From Dugong dugon (Eukaryota > Chordata > Mammalia > Sirenia > Dugongidae): DNA of 64,000 bases. Positions 31,525 through 41,401 of the stretch are shown piece after piece. Under the pieces are notes generated by a model. That model had not been told where the DNA came from. It saw nothing but the letters and a program-made list of their open reading frames with translations, and made no database searches. How positions within the stretch are numbered: position 1 is the stretch's first letter; each line of letters begins with the position of its first letter. Where the stretch lies: assembly GCA_030035585.1 (NCBI GenBank), contig CM057481.1, positions 10,131,128 to 10,195,127 on the forward strand, given 5' to 3'. The position numbers were made by a program, and so were the translations under genes.

Positions 31525-31985
31525 CTCAGTATATCCTGGAGGTCCTTCAATATATGGTGTACCTCTACACTATTCTTTCTCATAGCATGGAATTTCTTTT
31601 TATGGATGAACCATAGTTTATTCAAACATCCCTGTTTGGGGGACACTTTGTTTCCAGTGTTTTGCTGTTACAGTAAAACCTGCGAAAGCTGGAGACTGTG
31701 TGAGGCAGGAACCTGTCAGAGAAGGAAAACGCAAATATTTTCCACTAAACCGAGCAATGGAAAAGTGGTGAGACTGTACCCTGTCAAAGGTGGAAAACTT
31801 GTGAGACCCAGAAAAACAAGGTAGTCCTGTTGAGTTCCAGCTCTTACAGGTTTTCCTCTATAAACAATGCTGCAGTGAACATCTTGCTGAAAGTATATCC
31901 GTGGGAGAAATTTCTAGCAGCCGTGTTAAATATTGATAGATGTCATAGTATCCTCCAGAAAGTTTGCTTTGCAACAGAAATGCTT
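31525..31985 (-). mobile_element. Old L1 3' region, interrupted by a small DNA transposon
   Basis: GTATATCCTGGAGGTCC, GATGAACCATAGTTTATTC, TTTCCAGTGTTTTGCTGTTA then, after the insertion at 31671-31858, AAACAATGCTGCAGTGAAC. Joining the two sides restores the widely conserved antisense L1 string with GCTATTATAAACAATGCTGC. Confidence 0.8.
31671..31858. mobile_element. Short TA-flanked inverted-repeat DNA transposon (Tc1/mariner-type)
   Basis: The left end CAGTAAAACCTGCGAAAGCTG pairs with the right end (reverse complement GAGGAAAACCTGTAAGAGCTG) at 18 of the first 23 positions. TA dinucleotides at 31669-31670 and 31859-31860 flank it. The host L1 is cleanly interrupted, so both ends are exact. 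The 188-bp interior has no open frame. Confidence 0.85.
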
Positions 31986-32232
31986 TGCTTGGGTTAAAAA
32001 ACCTATTCCTTCTGCCCATGATATCCAGGGACAGATTGCATGATGATGGCATTCTGCCTTGACATCTCTAAGGCTGCTGATTACAAGTCTCCTGGTGTGG
32101 AGACCAAAAGAATGTCAAGCCAGGCTTCCATCTTATGACTGTAATTAAGTCACTATTTAGGTTGTTTTTCACCTTAATTTCAAATCTACAGGTCTCATCT
32201 CTCAATGCGCCAAGAAGGACCTCCCATGGTGA
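31986..32232. other. Intronic sequence, unique
   Basis: Short stretch without a recognised feature. Confidence 0.4.
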
Positions 32233-32419
32233 ATAAAACCAACTAGCTGCCATCAAGTGGATTCTGACTCCTGGTGGCCTCATGTGTGTCAGAGTTGAAC
32301 TGTGCTCCATAGTTTTCATGGCTGATTTTTTGGATGACAGGCCTTCCTTCCAAGACAAAGAACCTCCAACCTTTTGGTTAGCAGCTGAGCGTGTTAACCG
32401 TTTGCACCACCCAGGGACT
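32233..32419 (-). repeat. AfroSINE, 'CATGTGTGTCAGAG' subtype
   Basis: CTGCCATCAAGTGGATTCTGAC tail, CTCATGTGTGTCAGAG, GGATGACAGGCCTTCC, head TTAGCAGCTGAGCGTGTTAACC ending CCACCCAGGGAC. Confidence 0.9.
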
Positions 32420-32808
32420 TAAGGATACAAAAAAGTCCATGGTAAAAATGCTGCCCTTGTTAGCCATGAAGGTTTGACTTAAAGTAATTTGGTCTCTAAT
32501 CAGTCACCAAATGATGGCCTCCTCTCAGAGTCTTATCGAGACTCCTTCCTGCTGGAAGAAAACCATGGATGGACTTTAGCAGCAACTGTGGCTGCATCTG
32601 GCTTCCCAGGACAATTCGCAGCCTCTTCATCTGAGAAGACTTGGAGTCAGCCTTTTGTGTGTCTTGCCGGGGGAAGACCAATGCGGTGGTCATTCAACTT
32701 GAAACTTCTTCCCAGCCTCATCTTTACAGTTTTGTATGAATTGGTATTCTACTCTTGTTTAAACAGCCAATCTATGGCTTACGTGACTTTCCACAAAGCC
32801 AAGCTGAT
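32420..32808. other. Intronic sequence, unique
   Basis: A 132-codon frame crosses 32489-32887 but runs into the SINE tail and has no domain, so I treat it as chance. Confidence 0.45.
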
Positions 32809-33015
32809 AAACCAAACCAAACCCGTTGCCGTCGAGTCGATTCTGACTCCTAGCCACCCTGTAGGACAGAGTAGAACTCCCCCATAGGGTTTTCATGGCT
32901 GCAGTCTTTATGCAAGCAGACTGCCACATCTTCCGTGGAGCCATTGGTGGGTTTGAACTGCTGACTTTTCAGTTAGCAGCCAAGCTAACTTAGCTATTGC
33001 TCACCAGGGCTCCTC
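32809..33015 (-). repeat. AfroSINE, long form
   Basis: TAAACCAAACCAAACCCGTTG tail, GTCGATTCTGACTCC, GCAGTCTTTATGCAAGCAG, head GTTAGCAGCCAAGCTAAC. Confidence 0.93.
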
Positions 33016-34837
33016 ATTCAAGTTGATGGACCATGTTTATTCTGAGGCTTCAGCTGCCCACACCATGCTTCTGACCAATTAAATCAGAGTCCCTGAGTGA
33101 AGGGACCCAGGCCCAGTGTTTTATGAAACTCCCAAAGCAATTCCAATGTCTGGTCAAGACTGAGAACTTAGTGGTGTGGAACATACCTTAGAGTTGTCCC
33201 ACCAAGCTTTAGGAAGCTGGAGTACTTGTCCACCATCTCCAATCCCCCACACGTTGAAAGCTACTCCTGGTGGCACTAACTCCCCAGCATTTCTGCCTGT
33301 AGAAAGGCAAGGCAATGTGTGCATGGGAATGTGATTGCCGAGGGGAGGTAGGCTGGCAGTATCTGCTACCCAATTAGCCAGATATGAAATGAAATCCTGG
33401 CTTTGTCCACCTAATTGCAGAGCAACCCTAGTCAAGTCATTTAAACTCTTTAAGCCTCAGTTTCCTTATGTGTAATAACTGCTTTGTTATATGTGTAAAG
33501 GTGGCATGCATGAGGTGGATTCTGAATAGGTAGTTGTTGTTAGTAACCTCAGCAAAGGGAAAGAGGGACACAGGATTACCTTAAGGGATTACCTTAAGCA
33601 CCCAGAATATGCCATAAAGAAGGTAAACTTAGCAACTTAGGTTGTGAGTTCTAACCTGGTAGACAACCCAATGATTCTGCAAGGGAACCCTTTATTTATT
33701 TAAGGGAAAATTCTTATGTGTTGTCATCAGGACATTTACAGGGTAGGTTGGCCGGTGTAGCCAATTTCTGCAATGTATTTCAGCTCTGCTTTGTGTGGCA
33801 GGTTGCCCCAAGGAGTAGGTGGTCCAGAGACCAGTGACCGAAGGGAAGCTTTGCTCTTCCTCTGCTAAATGCCTGTTGTCATTTGGGAAACTGCTCGTGA
33901 ATCCAGGGGTGTTGTGCTGATAAGGCATTTACCAGCGCTGCAGCCGGTTCTAGATAGGAAAAGACAAACTTAGGGAAAACATGAATGAAGAACTGAGAAT
34001 TCTTCTCATAAATTCAGCTTCCCAGTACTGTCGTGGACGATGAGCATGTTTGGGTCTGAGGTATGCAGCTGGACCATCTAAGCTGATCACTTTTATGGAG
34101 CAATGCTCTAGAAATTAAGCAATTTTATTTGGACATTCCCTAAACTATATGGGTAATATTTTTGTTGTTAAGGGCTTCAAATTATTCCATCAGTGAAAAT
34201 TTTTAATAAATGGGAGTTTGTTATATTATTAAAAATAAGTGAATAAATAAATAAAAGAGAGTCAGGGAAACACAAGTGATAATAGTGTGCCACAGACCCC
34301 GGATTGTGATTAATCCAATTCAGTGCACCTGAGATCCAGCAGGAACAAGATAAAATAATTACAGTAATTGTTAGAAGACCCAGAAAAAAGTGCTCTGGTT
34401 TATTTGATTTTGTGCTTCTTATCACATCCTGTTGCTGAAAATCTTTGTAAACAGGAGCCCCTTCTTGTATCTTTGATCAGTGATTTTTCTGGGACAATTT
34501 TTTCTGGAAAATATGCTTGCTAGCTGTCTTGAGTCCTTTTCTCACCAGCTCTCAGCCCTGGAAAAATGAGTTTTCTGTTTTCTCTGCTGCTCCTCTGGAC
34601 TTCAGCATTTTGGATGGAAACGTGGTCTATAATGTTGGTTGAATGACAGAGTGAATCTGGTGCTCATTGGTTTTCAGGGCTTGTGGTGGCACATGCAGAC
34701 TGGCCAAATCTCCCCCTCTCCCTCATTGCTTTAGGTGCAGGCCTTTTGCCTTGTTGGCCATTTTTGCCTTCCCACGGGAGAGGAGGACCTTTCCTTGGCC
34801 AAGAATATCTCATCTCTGCTTCCAAACAAGCTGTTCC
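33016..34837. other. Intronic sequence, unique, with one MIR
   Basis: A 1.8-kb stretch free of young repeats apart from the MIR at 33385-33500. The segment 34190-34440 is AT-rich with repeated TAAT/ATTA motifs (see findings). Confidence 0.55.
33385..33500 (+). repeat. MIR SINE fragment
   Basis: GAAATCCTGGCTTTGTCCACC, GTCAAGTCATTTAAACTC, AAGCCTCAGTTTCCTTATG are the MIR core in order. Confidence 0.75.
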
Positions 34838-35227
34838 TGTTGTTCGTTGCCATCAAGCTGGCTCCGACTCATGGCAACCTTATGAATGACAGGACAGGAC
34901 GTTGCCTGGTTCTGTGCCATCTTCATGACTGTCGGTGCATTTGAGTCCTTGTTGCGGCCATTGTGTCAGTCCACCTCATTGAGGGTTTCCCTCATTTTTG
35001 CTGACCCTCTCCTTTACCAAAGATGCTGTTCTTTTCTAGTGATTGGTCTTTCCTGATGACGTGTCCAAAGTAAGTGAGTCAAAGTCTCACCATTCTTGCT
35101 TCTAAGGAGCATTATGGTTGTATTTCTTCTAAGATGATTCGTTCCTTCTTTTGGCAGTCCACAGCATACTCAATATTGTTCTCCAGCACCACAGTTCAAA
35201 GACATCAATTCTTCTGTCTTCCTTTTG
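34838..35227 (-). mobile_element. RTE LINE 3' fragment
   Basis: TTGTTCGTTGCCATCAAGC, GTTGCCTGGTTCTGTGCC, GTGTCAGTCCACCTCATTG, CCTTTACCAAAGATGCTG and CTAAGGAGCATTATGG run parallel to 10660-11040. It is the antisense of the RTE C-terminus and 3' end, with scattered stops. Confidence 0.88.
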
Positions 35228-35520
35228 TATTATTCAACCCTAAACAAGCTAGGGGCTGGGTATTTCCATGACTAAAGTCAATGATAGGAGCTTCCCCTAG
35301 TTTGCCAAAATCAGATTAATGGGTAGTTTGTATATTTTGAGCACTTCTCCATATTCTCCCCCCTCTGGTGCTTGCTATCACTTGTTACTGCTATTGTTGC
35401 CATTACAACTAACAACAGTATTGGAGCAGTTACTGTGTGTGCGCCAGGCGTGTGCTGGCCTCCTCATCCAAATGGATGTATTTACCCCCTCACACCAACC
35501 CTAGGAGAGAGGTACTATAT

Positions 35521-35644
35521 TAAAAAAAACAAAAAACACAAAACCATTGCTATTGAGTTGATTCCAATCCATAGTGACCCCATAGGACAGACTAGAACTG
35601 CCTCATCGGGTTTCAAAGGCTGTAATCTTTATGGAAGCAGATTA
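35521..35644 (-). repeat. AfroSINE, truncated, nested in MIR
   Basis: AAAACCATTGCTATTGAGTTG tail, CCAATCCATAGTGACCCC, TAATCTTTATGGAAGCAG. The head is missing. Flanking MIR sequence continues on the right. Confidence 0.88.
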
Positions 35645-35770
35645 CTATTAGTATCCCCATTTTATAGATGAGGAAACTGAGGTTCAGAGAGATGAAGTGA
35701 TGTGCTTCCAGTTCCACGACAAATAAATAGCGTAACTAGGATGCGAACCCACCAAGTCTGACGCCAGAGC
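35645..35770 (-). repeat. MIR SINE
   Basis: CATTTTATAGATGAGGAAACTGAGG, GAAGTGATGTGCTTCCAG, ACTAGGATGCGAACCC are antisense MIR landmarks. Confidence 0.85.
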
Positions 35771-36043
35771 CTACCTGGCATCTTCAAAGTAGTTAGGGTA
35801 GCTGAGCACAGAATTGCATATTACGTTGTTTAAATTTATTTTACCAGTACCTCAGAGAGCACCATGATTTCCAGGTTCTCTGCCCCATGAGCACATTGCA
35901 GAGAGTCTATTCAGAAGGATCCTGGCTCCTGGGTGCTGTTAGAGGGAGGGTAACTTAAAAATGGGGAGAAGAAAAAAGAAAACAGCAGTGCATTAAGAAT
36001 GGAGTAGGGCCCCTCTCAGTCCTCCTGCTCATCCCTGGAGAGG

Positions 36044-36548
36044 CAGGGCTTCGGACCAGCTTGAACTGGCTCAGTCATGGCTGACAAAGCAAAGCCTGAA
36101 CGGACCCGAATTTTTACAATTTTGTGATCCCGAACAATAACCGGAATGGGAAGAACTACAGGCCGAATCCCTGGAATGGAAGACACGGAAGAGGCGTCAT
36201 GAGCCCTTTTAGGGGCCTGGTGTGTGAGACTGAATTCCTGGCAGGACTGTGGAGAGCAACACACATTCAGAGCCTTCAGAGCCGTGGGGTCGGCTGTCAC
36301 CTTTAAGCCGGGCTCCGTTGTTTCCAACTCTGCTCAAAATCTAATGAGCAAGAGATTTGGTTGCTATGCAACGCATACTCTGCCCTTCTTTTCTGAGAGG
36401 GAGATCAGGTTTCTAATAGGGCTTCGACTCGTAATTTTTCCCATTCCAGTTATCGTTCCAGTTCACCGGAATTTTTAAAAATTCGGGTCTGTTCCGGTTC
36501 TGCTTCCTTAGCCATGACTGAACCAGGAAGAACCAGTTCAAAGCCCTG
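36044..36548. mobile_element. Non-autonomous hAT-like transposon with long terminal inverted repeats
   Basis: The left 128 bp (36044-36171, beginning CAGGGCTTCGGACCAGC) and the reverse complement of the right 128 bp (36421-36548, beginning CAGGGCTTTGAACTGG) align along their whole length. Shared blocks are CTCAGTCATGGCT / TTCAGTCATGGCT, GACCCGAATTTTT in both, and GGAATGGGAA in both. The 8-mers TGGAGAGG (36036-36043) and TGGAGAGA (36549-36556) flank it. An 8-bp target-site duplication and a CAGGG start are typical of the hAT superfamily. The 249-bp centre has no transposase. Confidence 0.85.
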
Positions 36549-36556
36549 TGGAGAGA

Positions 36557-37216
36557 CTGGAGAGAAACAAGATGTGGATCCTCTCCCTGCTCAAACATGA
36601 GTTTAGAGAGTCAAATTCCAGCTAAGGGCAACTACAAGAACACTAAATCCTTCTGCTAATCTCACCCCCCAAAGAAGGCGCAGATGAAAGGCAAGGCATC
36701 AAAGCCTTTGAAACCACCAAAGCTGTTTGCCAGCAAAGAGATAAATCAAAAAGGTTTGCGATCTGGTTTGAGTTTAATAATTACAAACGACTAATCAGGG
36801 ACCATTTGCTGCCGAGCGGGGACCGTACTCCATCAGTGTGATTCTGCTCCCTTGGTCACCTGGTTATTAAATAGAAGAGCCCTGGGATTAAATAACAGGG
36901 CTGTTCTGACACTAATCAATTCAGTCTGGCCGTTTAAAATTAAGTCAGGCCTTGCATTTGCCCTCCTCCCTGTGAAAGAAGTGGGAACACCACACTGCAA
37001 ACGTGGCTGAAGTTACCCAGGGAGCATCAGTTTATAACCCTGTGTGGCCTGGGCAATTAGAAAAGAGTCAGGTCTACACCCCAGTTCTCTTGTCCACTAT
37101 CCTGATGGATCATCCATCCCTAATACCCACCCTGCTTACCTCTCAAGGTGGAACAACAACAAAACGGTAGTGGGAGTAGGAGTATTAGTAATTATGGTAA
37201 TAACCACGGTAGCAAC
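36557..37216. other. Repeat-free intronic stretch, possible conserved regulatory DNA
   Basis: No repeats are visible. Between 36750 and 36960 there are many homeodomain-like core sites (TTTAATAATTACAAACGACTAATCAG, TTATTAAATAG, GGATTAAATAAC, ACTAATCAATTC, TTTAAAATTAAG). This makes it a candidate enhancer. Conservation cannot be judged from one sequence. Confidence 0.35.
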
Positions 37217-37390
37217 AACGTTGTTATGTTGCTAGTTGCTGTCAAGTCCACTCTGATTCATGGCGACCTCAAGTATAACAGACGGAAACATTGCCTGCTT
37301 CCGCACCATCTTCATGCTCATTGATATGTTTGAGCCCATTGTTGTGGCTGTTGGGTTTCCCTCATCTTCACGGGCCCTCCACTTTACCAA
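37217..37390 (-). mobile_element. RTE LINE 3' fragment
   Basis: GTTGTTATGTTGCTAGTTGCTGTCAAG, ACGGAAACATTGCCTGC, GAGCCCATTGTTGTGGC and GGGCCCTCCACTTTACC run parallel to the other RTE 3' ends. Only about 170 bp remains. Confidence 0.8.
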
Positions 37391-37594
37391 TATAATGGCA
37401 ATAATAGCTGCCCCGTTTTTTAAAAATCTCTTGCCATATGCCTGGCTCTGTTCTAATTTTTTTTTTAATTATTCCTTGAAATAACCCTATGATGGAGAAA
37501 CCAAGGCTTACAGAAGTGTTTTTCAGACGTTAGTATATCCTGCATCTAGAACCTGCTTGACACCTAGTAAATGTCTATGGAGTAAATAAGGGGA

Positions 37595-37665
37595 TAGAGA
37601 AGTAACTTGGCCAAGGTCACACACAAGTCACAAGTGGCAGAGCTGGATTTTGAACTCAGGTGTGT
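37595..37665 (-). repeat. MIR fragment
   Basis: GGCCAAGGTCACACACAAGTC and GGCAGAGCTGGATTTTGAACTC are antisense MIR. Confidence 0.75.
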
Positions 37666-37774
37666 CTCATGTATGGTCTTTATTTCCTTGAAATAATGTA
37701 GATAAGTGCTTTCTGAGCCCTTTTTATATTGTTTTGAAGCAGTATGTGTCTTAAAACAGAGAAATAGTATTGTA

Positions 37775-37896
37775 TGGCCGGAAGAGCGGTGGTTGGAGTC
37801 AGGCTCTCCAGTACTTAGTAACTTTGTGATCTTGAGCAAGTCACTGAAGCCTTGCTGAGCTTCAGCACCCTCTGCATGAAACAAACACGACACTCC
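37775..37896 (+). repeat. MIR fragment, interrupted by L1
   Basis: GTTGGAGTCAGGCTCTCC, AACTTTGTGATCTTGAGCAAGTCACTG and GCTGAGCTTCAGC follow MIR order up to the L1 insertion. Confidence 0.7.
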
Positions 37897-37910
37897 TTAA
37901 ACTGGGTTAT

Positions 37911-38158
37911 ATATTTTGTTGTTGTTGTGATCCATAAGGGTTATTTATTTATTCTGCTGTTGTTGGTGAGCATATGCACAGCAGAACGTGCACCAGTTCA
38001 ACAATTTTTGCGTGTACAGTTCAGTGACGTTGATGACATTGTTCAAGTCACGCAACCGTTCTCGCCCTACTTTTTCAAATGGTTCCTCCTCTATTTACAT
38101 AAACTCACTACCCTCTAAGCTCCCTATGCAGTCTTTCGAGTTGCTGTTGTCAATTTGA
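37911..38158 (-). mobile_element. L1 3'UTR insertion with 14-bp target-site duplication
   Basis: 248 bp of L1 3'UTR (TGTACAGTTCAGTGACGTTG, TTGAGTTGCTGTTGTCAATTTG-type landmarks, shared with 1-150) lies between perfect copies of TTAAACTGGGTTAT at 37897-37910 and 38159-38172. It is a severely 5'-truncated insertion. Confidence 0.95.
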
Positions 38159-38181
38159 TTAAACTGGGTTATGTTATTAGT

Positions 38182-38262
38182 AGGATTCAGTTGCCATGGA
38201 GTCGATTCAGACTCCTTGCAACCTCACTTGTATCAGAGTAGAACTGTGTTCCAAAGGGTTTT
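38182..38262 (-). repeat. AfroSINE 3' fragment
   Basis: GTTGCCATGGAGTCGATTCAGACTCC, then TCAGAGTAGAACTGTG and CCAAAGGGTTTT. The head is absent. Confidence 0.8.
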
Positions 38263-39042
38263 AGCACAGTGCCTGCCTCCCAGCAGGCGCCCAGGCCCGG
38301 TGTCCACTTCCCTCTGCTTGTGTGTTGAGAGGTACCTGGTGATTCTCCTTTTATTAAGACTCACAGTTCCAAAGGGTCCCAAGACTTGGGTCTGGAAAGA
38401 ATGGAAGGCAAGCCGGGTAAGGATAAGATGTTCAGAGTCAGCCATTTGGAGACTAGATCAGCTCAGGATAGGATCTGAGCTCTTCACAGAGAGCTGACCC
38501 AGAACAACAGCAAAAGCAGTTTGTTCGTGGACCATTTACTGATGAGATGGAGATGTCTGCCTTGTGCTGTCAGAAGGTAGCCACACCTGAAAGGAGATGG
38601 CCATAGAGTGGACTGGAGAACAATCATGCAGCATGGAAGTGGGTAGAAAGGAAGAAAAGGGAAGGCTTAAGGTCGAGACAGCAGGATGTCTGATCAGTAA
38701 TGAGTCTCAGGCAAAACTGATCATGATTCATCCAGAGATACCCTATCTCCATCAGACCTTGCATCCAAACGCTGCAAAGGGCTTTGCTCTGTTGCAAATC
38801 AACAAGGTGGCTTCCTGTTCTGGATGGTCATCCTTTGGTTTGAGAAGCATAAGAGTCGTTCTGGCAGCCAAGCACTTCTAGAAAGTCTCGCCATCAAATA
38901 CGTAACCTGCAGGACTAAGGAATCAGATTCTATACTCAGGAACATTGTTGCCACAGGTTCTTCTCTGCCTTTCCTCACCTCCCCAGATAGATATGCAAGC
39001 AGAGAGTTAGGTGCCTGTTAGGTTCATCTGTGGTTTGGGTCA
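38263..39042. other. Intronic sequence, unique
   Basis: No recognised repeat or exon. Confidence 0.45.
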
Positions 39043-39245
39043 GAGTCCCTGGTGGTGCAAGCAGTTAATGCGCTTGGCTGTTAACCAAAAGGTTGCAGGT
39101 TTGAGTCCACCCAGAGGCTCCTGAGAAGAAAGGCCTGGCTCTCTACTTCTGAAAAATCAGCCGTTGAAAACCTTGTGGAGCAGCGTTCTACTCTGACACA
39201 CGTGGGGTTGCCATGAATCGGAATCAACTTGATGGCAGCTGGGAC
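39043..39245 (+). repeat. AfroSINE, 'CAGCCGTTGAAAACC' subtype
   Basis: AGAGTCCCTGGTGGTGCAAGC head, CTTGGCTGTTAACC, GAAAAATCAGCCGTTGAAAACC, GGTTGCCATGAATCGGAATC tail. Confidence 0.92.
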
Positions 39246-39509
39246 GGGTAGCGTTTGGCTCAGCTGGCTGTTTCCTTTCAATCTGCAGTATTATGAACCT
39301 TGGATTACGTACCCCTAAAGCACAGAGGCTGAGTCCCCGTGCTATTGCCCTGGGCAGTGCATGGATGTACCTCACCCTTGGAGAGATGTGACATTCCTTC
39401 TTGCAGAAGAGTGGAAACCACCAGTGCCTCACTTGAACCAATATCTGAACAGCTGTGATTTCCTTTAACATGTGTATGCATTTTAAGGAGGATAAATGAC
39501 CTGAATGGT
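39246..39509. other. Intronic sequence, unique
   Basis: No recognised feature. Confidence 0.4.
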
Positions 39510-39671
39510 AAGCCCTGGTGACATAGTGGTTAAGAGGTCAGTTGTTAACCAAAAAGTCAGCAGTTCGAATCCACCAGCAGCTCCTTGGAAGCCCTACGGG
39601 GCAGTTCTACTCTGTCCTGTATGGTTGCTATGAGTCGGAATTGACTCAACAACTTGTTTGGTTTTGTTGGT
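39510..39671 (+). repeat. AfroSINE, short form
   Basis: AAGCCCTGGTGACATAGTGG head, GCAGTTCGAATCCACC, CTCCTTGGAAGCCCTACGGGG, tail TTGCTATGAGTCGGAATTGAC. Confidence 0.94.
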
Positions 39672-40218
39672 TTAACGGTAGGGAAAAATCTGTTGTTTGA
39701 AAAGTGAGAATCTTCATTTGAACTTGCAGCTTTTAAGCAGCCAGGGAAATCTGAGGTTGAAGAGTTTCAGCCTTCAGTGACCTTAGCTTTTGAGGTTTTG
39801 ATTTAATCTTGGCGGCCAGGTGGTTAGCGGAAGGGAAGGGCGTTACCTCAAGAACACTGGCCTCCTTTATTCATTCTTTCTTTTAGTCACCATTCAGAAA
39901 TGACTCATTGACCTACCACTGGGTCCAACACGCTGGTGTTTAAAGTTAGGTGCTCAGTCAGTGAGCGTAGACTGAAGTGGAATTACTGGGCTCACAGAAG
40001 GTACTTTGTTTCTGTGGTGGGAGGGGAAGTAGGCTGTGCCTTTGCTTCAGTAAATTTGACAACAATGACAGGGTGGGTTCATGGTTTCTTGAGTTGGCTC
40101 AGAACCTGTCAGACCAACTGTGTAAATGCAGGCAGTTCACATACAGTATCCTTCCTGCCTAGGGAGCCCCTTTCCCCCAGATAACCTGTCAGTGAGGTCT
40201 GATGCACAAGAAGAAGTA
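39672..40218. other. Intronic sequence, unique
   Basis: No recognised repeat or exon; frames at 39936-40184 have no domain. Confidence 0.45.
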
Positions 40219-40703
40219 CAGGTAGTTCCCGGCTTATGACGGATTTGAGTTATGATGAACTGCACTTATGACCGTCCATTTGTTTTATGATTTGTGTATT
40301 TTTTATGTAAGTATTAAAATAGATCTGTAAGTTTATAGGAAACCATGGCGGCGTAGTGGTTAAGAGCTACGTTTGCTGACCGAAAGGTCGACAGTTTGAA
40401 TCCACCATGTGCTCCTTGGAAACTCTATGGGGCAGTTCTACTGTGTCCTATAGGGTCGCTATAGGGTTGCTATGAGTCGGAATCAACTCTACGGCAACGG
40501 GTTTTGTTTTGTTTTTTTTTGATAAGTCTATATGTAATGTTTTCAATCCCCAAAGACAAATAAAGATCAGATTTATGAAGATACTACTAATAAAAGGCAA
40601 TAATAATGAAAACTAAAAAAAAATTAGGTATTCAGTTTACATCAAAATCGACTTAGAACGGAGTCGTTGGAATGGGACTCTGTCATAAGTTGGGGACTAC
40701 CTG
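40219..40703. mobile_element. Tigger-like (pogo/Tc1-mariner) non-autonomous transposon with nested SINE
   Basis: The left end CAGGTAGTTCCCGGCTTATGAC and the right end (reverse complement CAGGTAGTCCCCAACTTATG) match at 19 of 22 positions. TA precedes the left end (40217-40218). The right flank is CA, so one target-site base has changed. An AfroSINE sits inside. Without the SINE the element is about 300 bp. Confidence 0.85.
40339..40521 (+). repeat. AfroSINE, short form, nested in the Tigger-like element
   Basis: GGAAACCATGGCGGCGTAGTGG head, CGACAGTTTGAATCCACC, CTCCTTGGAAACTCTATGGGG, tail with a short tandem duplication (TAGGGTCGCTATAGGGTTGCTATG) before AGTCGGAATC. Confidence 0.94.
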
Positions 40704-40949
40704 CAAAATGACAGTGATTTGGCTTGTTTTCTAGCCTACCTGGTAGCAGGAAGTGATAGTTCCTAAAATTAGAAAAAAAATCACAAAAAATTAACTAGTC
40801 TAGGCAGGTGTGCTATGGTCTTCAAGACCAATTCTCTAGTAGAGTAAAAGTTATAAAGGTTTTTCTTTCCAAATTCCTCACGCTCAACTCTTTCTTAGAC
40901 CTTCTCTGCAGCTATGATGCATCACTATAGACACTGAGACAGGACGGCA

Positions 40950-41095
40950 TGGTGGGGAAGCACAGAGCTTGGAACCAGACACGCCTGGGTTTGAGTCCAG
41001 GCTCTGCCACTTGCTAATTATGGAACCTTGGTCAAGTCCCTGCCCCTCTCTAAGCCTTTGTCTCCTCCTCTGTAAAATGGTGATGACCCCTTAAA
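40950..41095 (+). repeat. MIR SINE
   Basis: GGAACCAGACACGCCTGGGTTTGAGTCC, TGCCACTTGCTAATTATGG, AAGTCCCTGCCCCTCTC, CTGTAAAATGGTGATG follow the MIR order. Confidence 0.88.
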
Positions 41096-41389
41096 GCATA
41101 GATCACATTCTGTAACTTTTGTGTTTTCTTGTTAACTCCCGATTAGTGGGCAGGGAGCAGGCTTGTCTCATTCACGCCCATACCCAGGCCCCACTACAGT
41201 GAAAGGTGCTCAGTGAATAGAGTTAATTAATGAATGACTAAGAAACACTTTGTGACACTTGTGCTTTGGGCCCAGAGTTTAATCTTCCAGTTCTTTCTTT
41301 GTGGCTAGCAGTGGTCAGTCTCCACCCCTATGTAACCTATGTAATGAAAATGGAAACGAAAATCCACCCAACTTTTATTTTGTAAAATG

Positions 41390-41401
41390 TGTGGACTTCT
41401 T
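41390..41401. repeat. L1 target-site duplication, left copy
   Basis: TGTGGACTTCTT is identical to 49782-49793. The pair marks the exact ends of the 8.4-kb L1 between them. Confidence 0.92.

Larger units (their letters stand above)
40704..41401. other. Intronic sequence with one MIR
   Basis: Unique except for the MIR at 40950-41095 and an L2-like phrase near 41170-41240 (GGTGCTCAGTGAATAG, TTAATGAATGAC). It contains the left copy of the L1 target-site duplication at 41390-41401. Confidence 0.5.

Noticed and set aside
32489..32887. 132-codon plus-strand open frame
   Set aside because: Its C-terminus is translated AfroSINE tail, and the rest has no domain.
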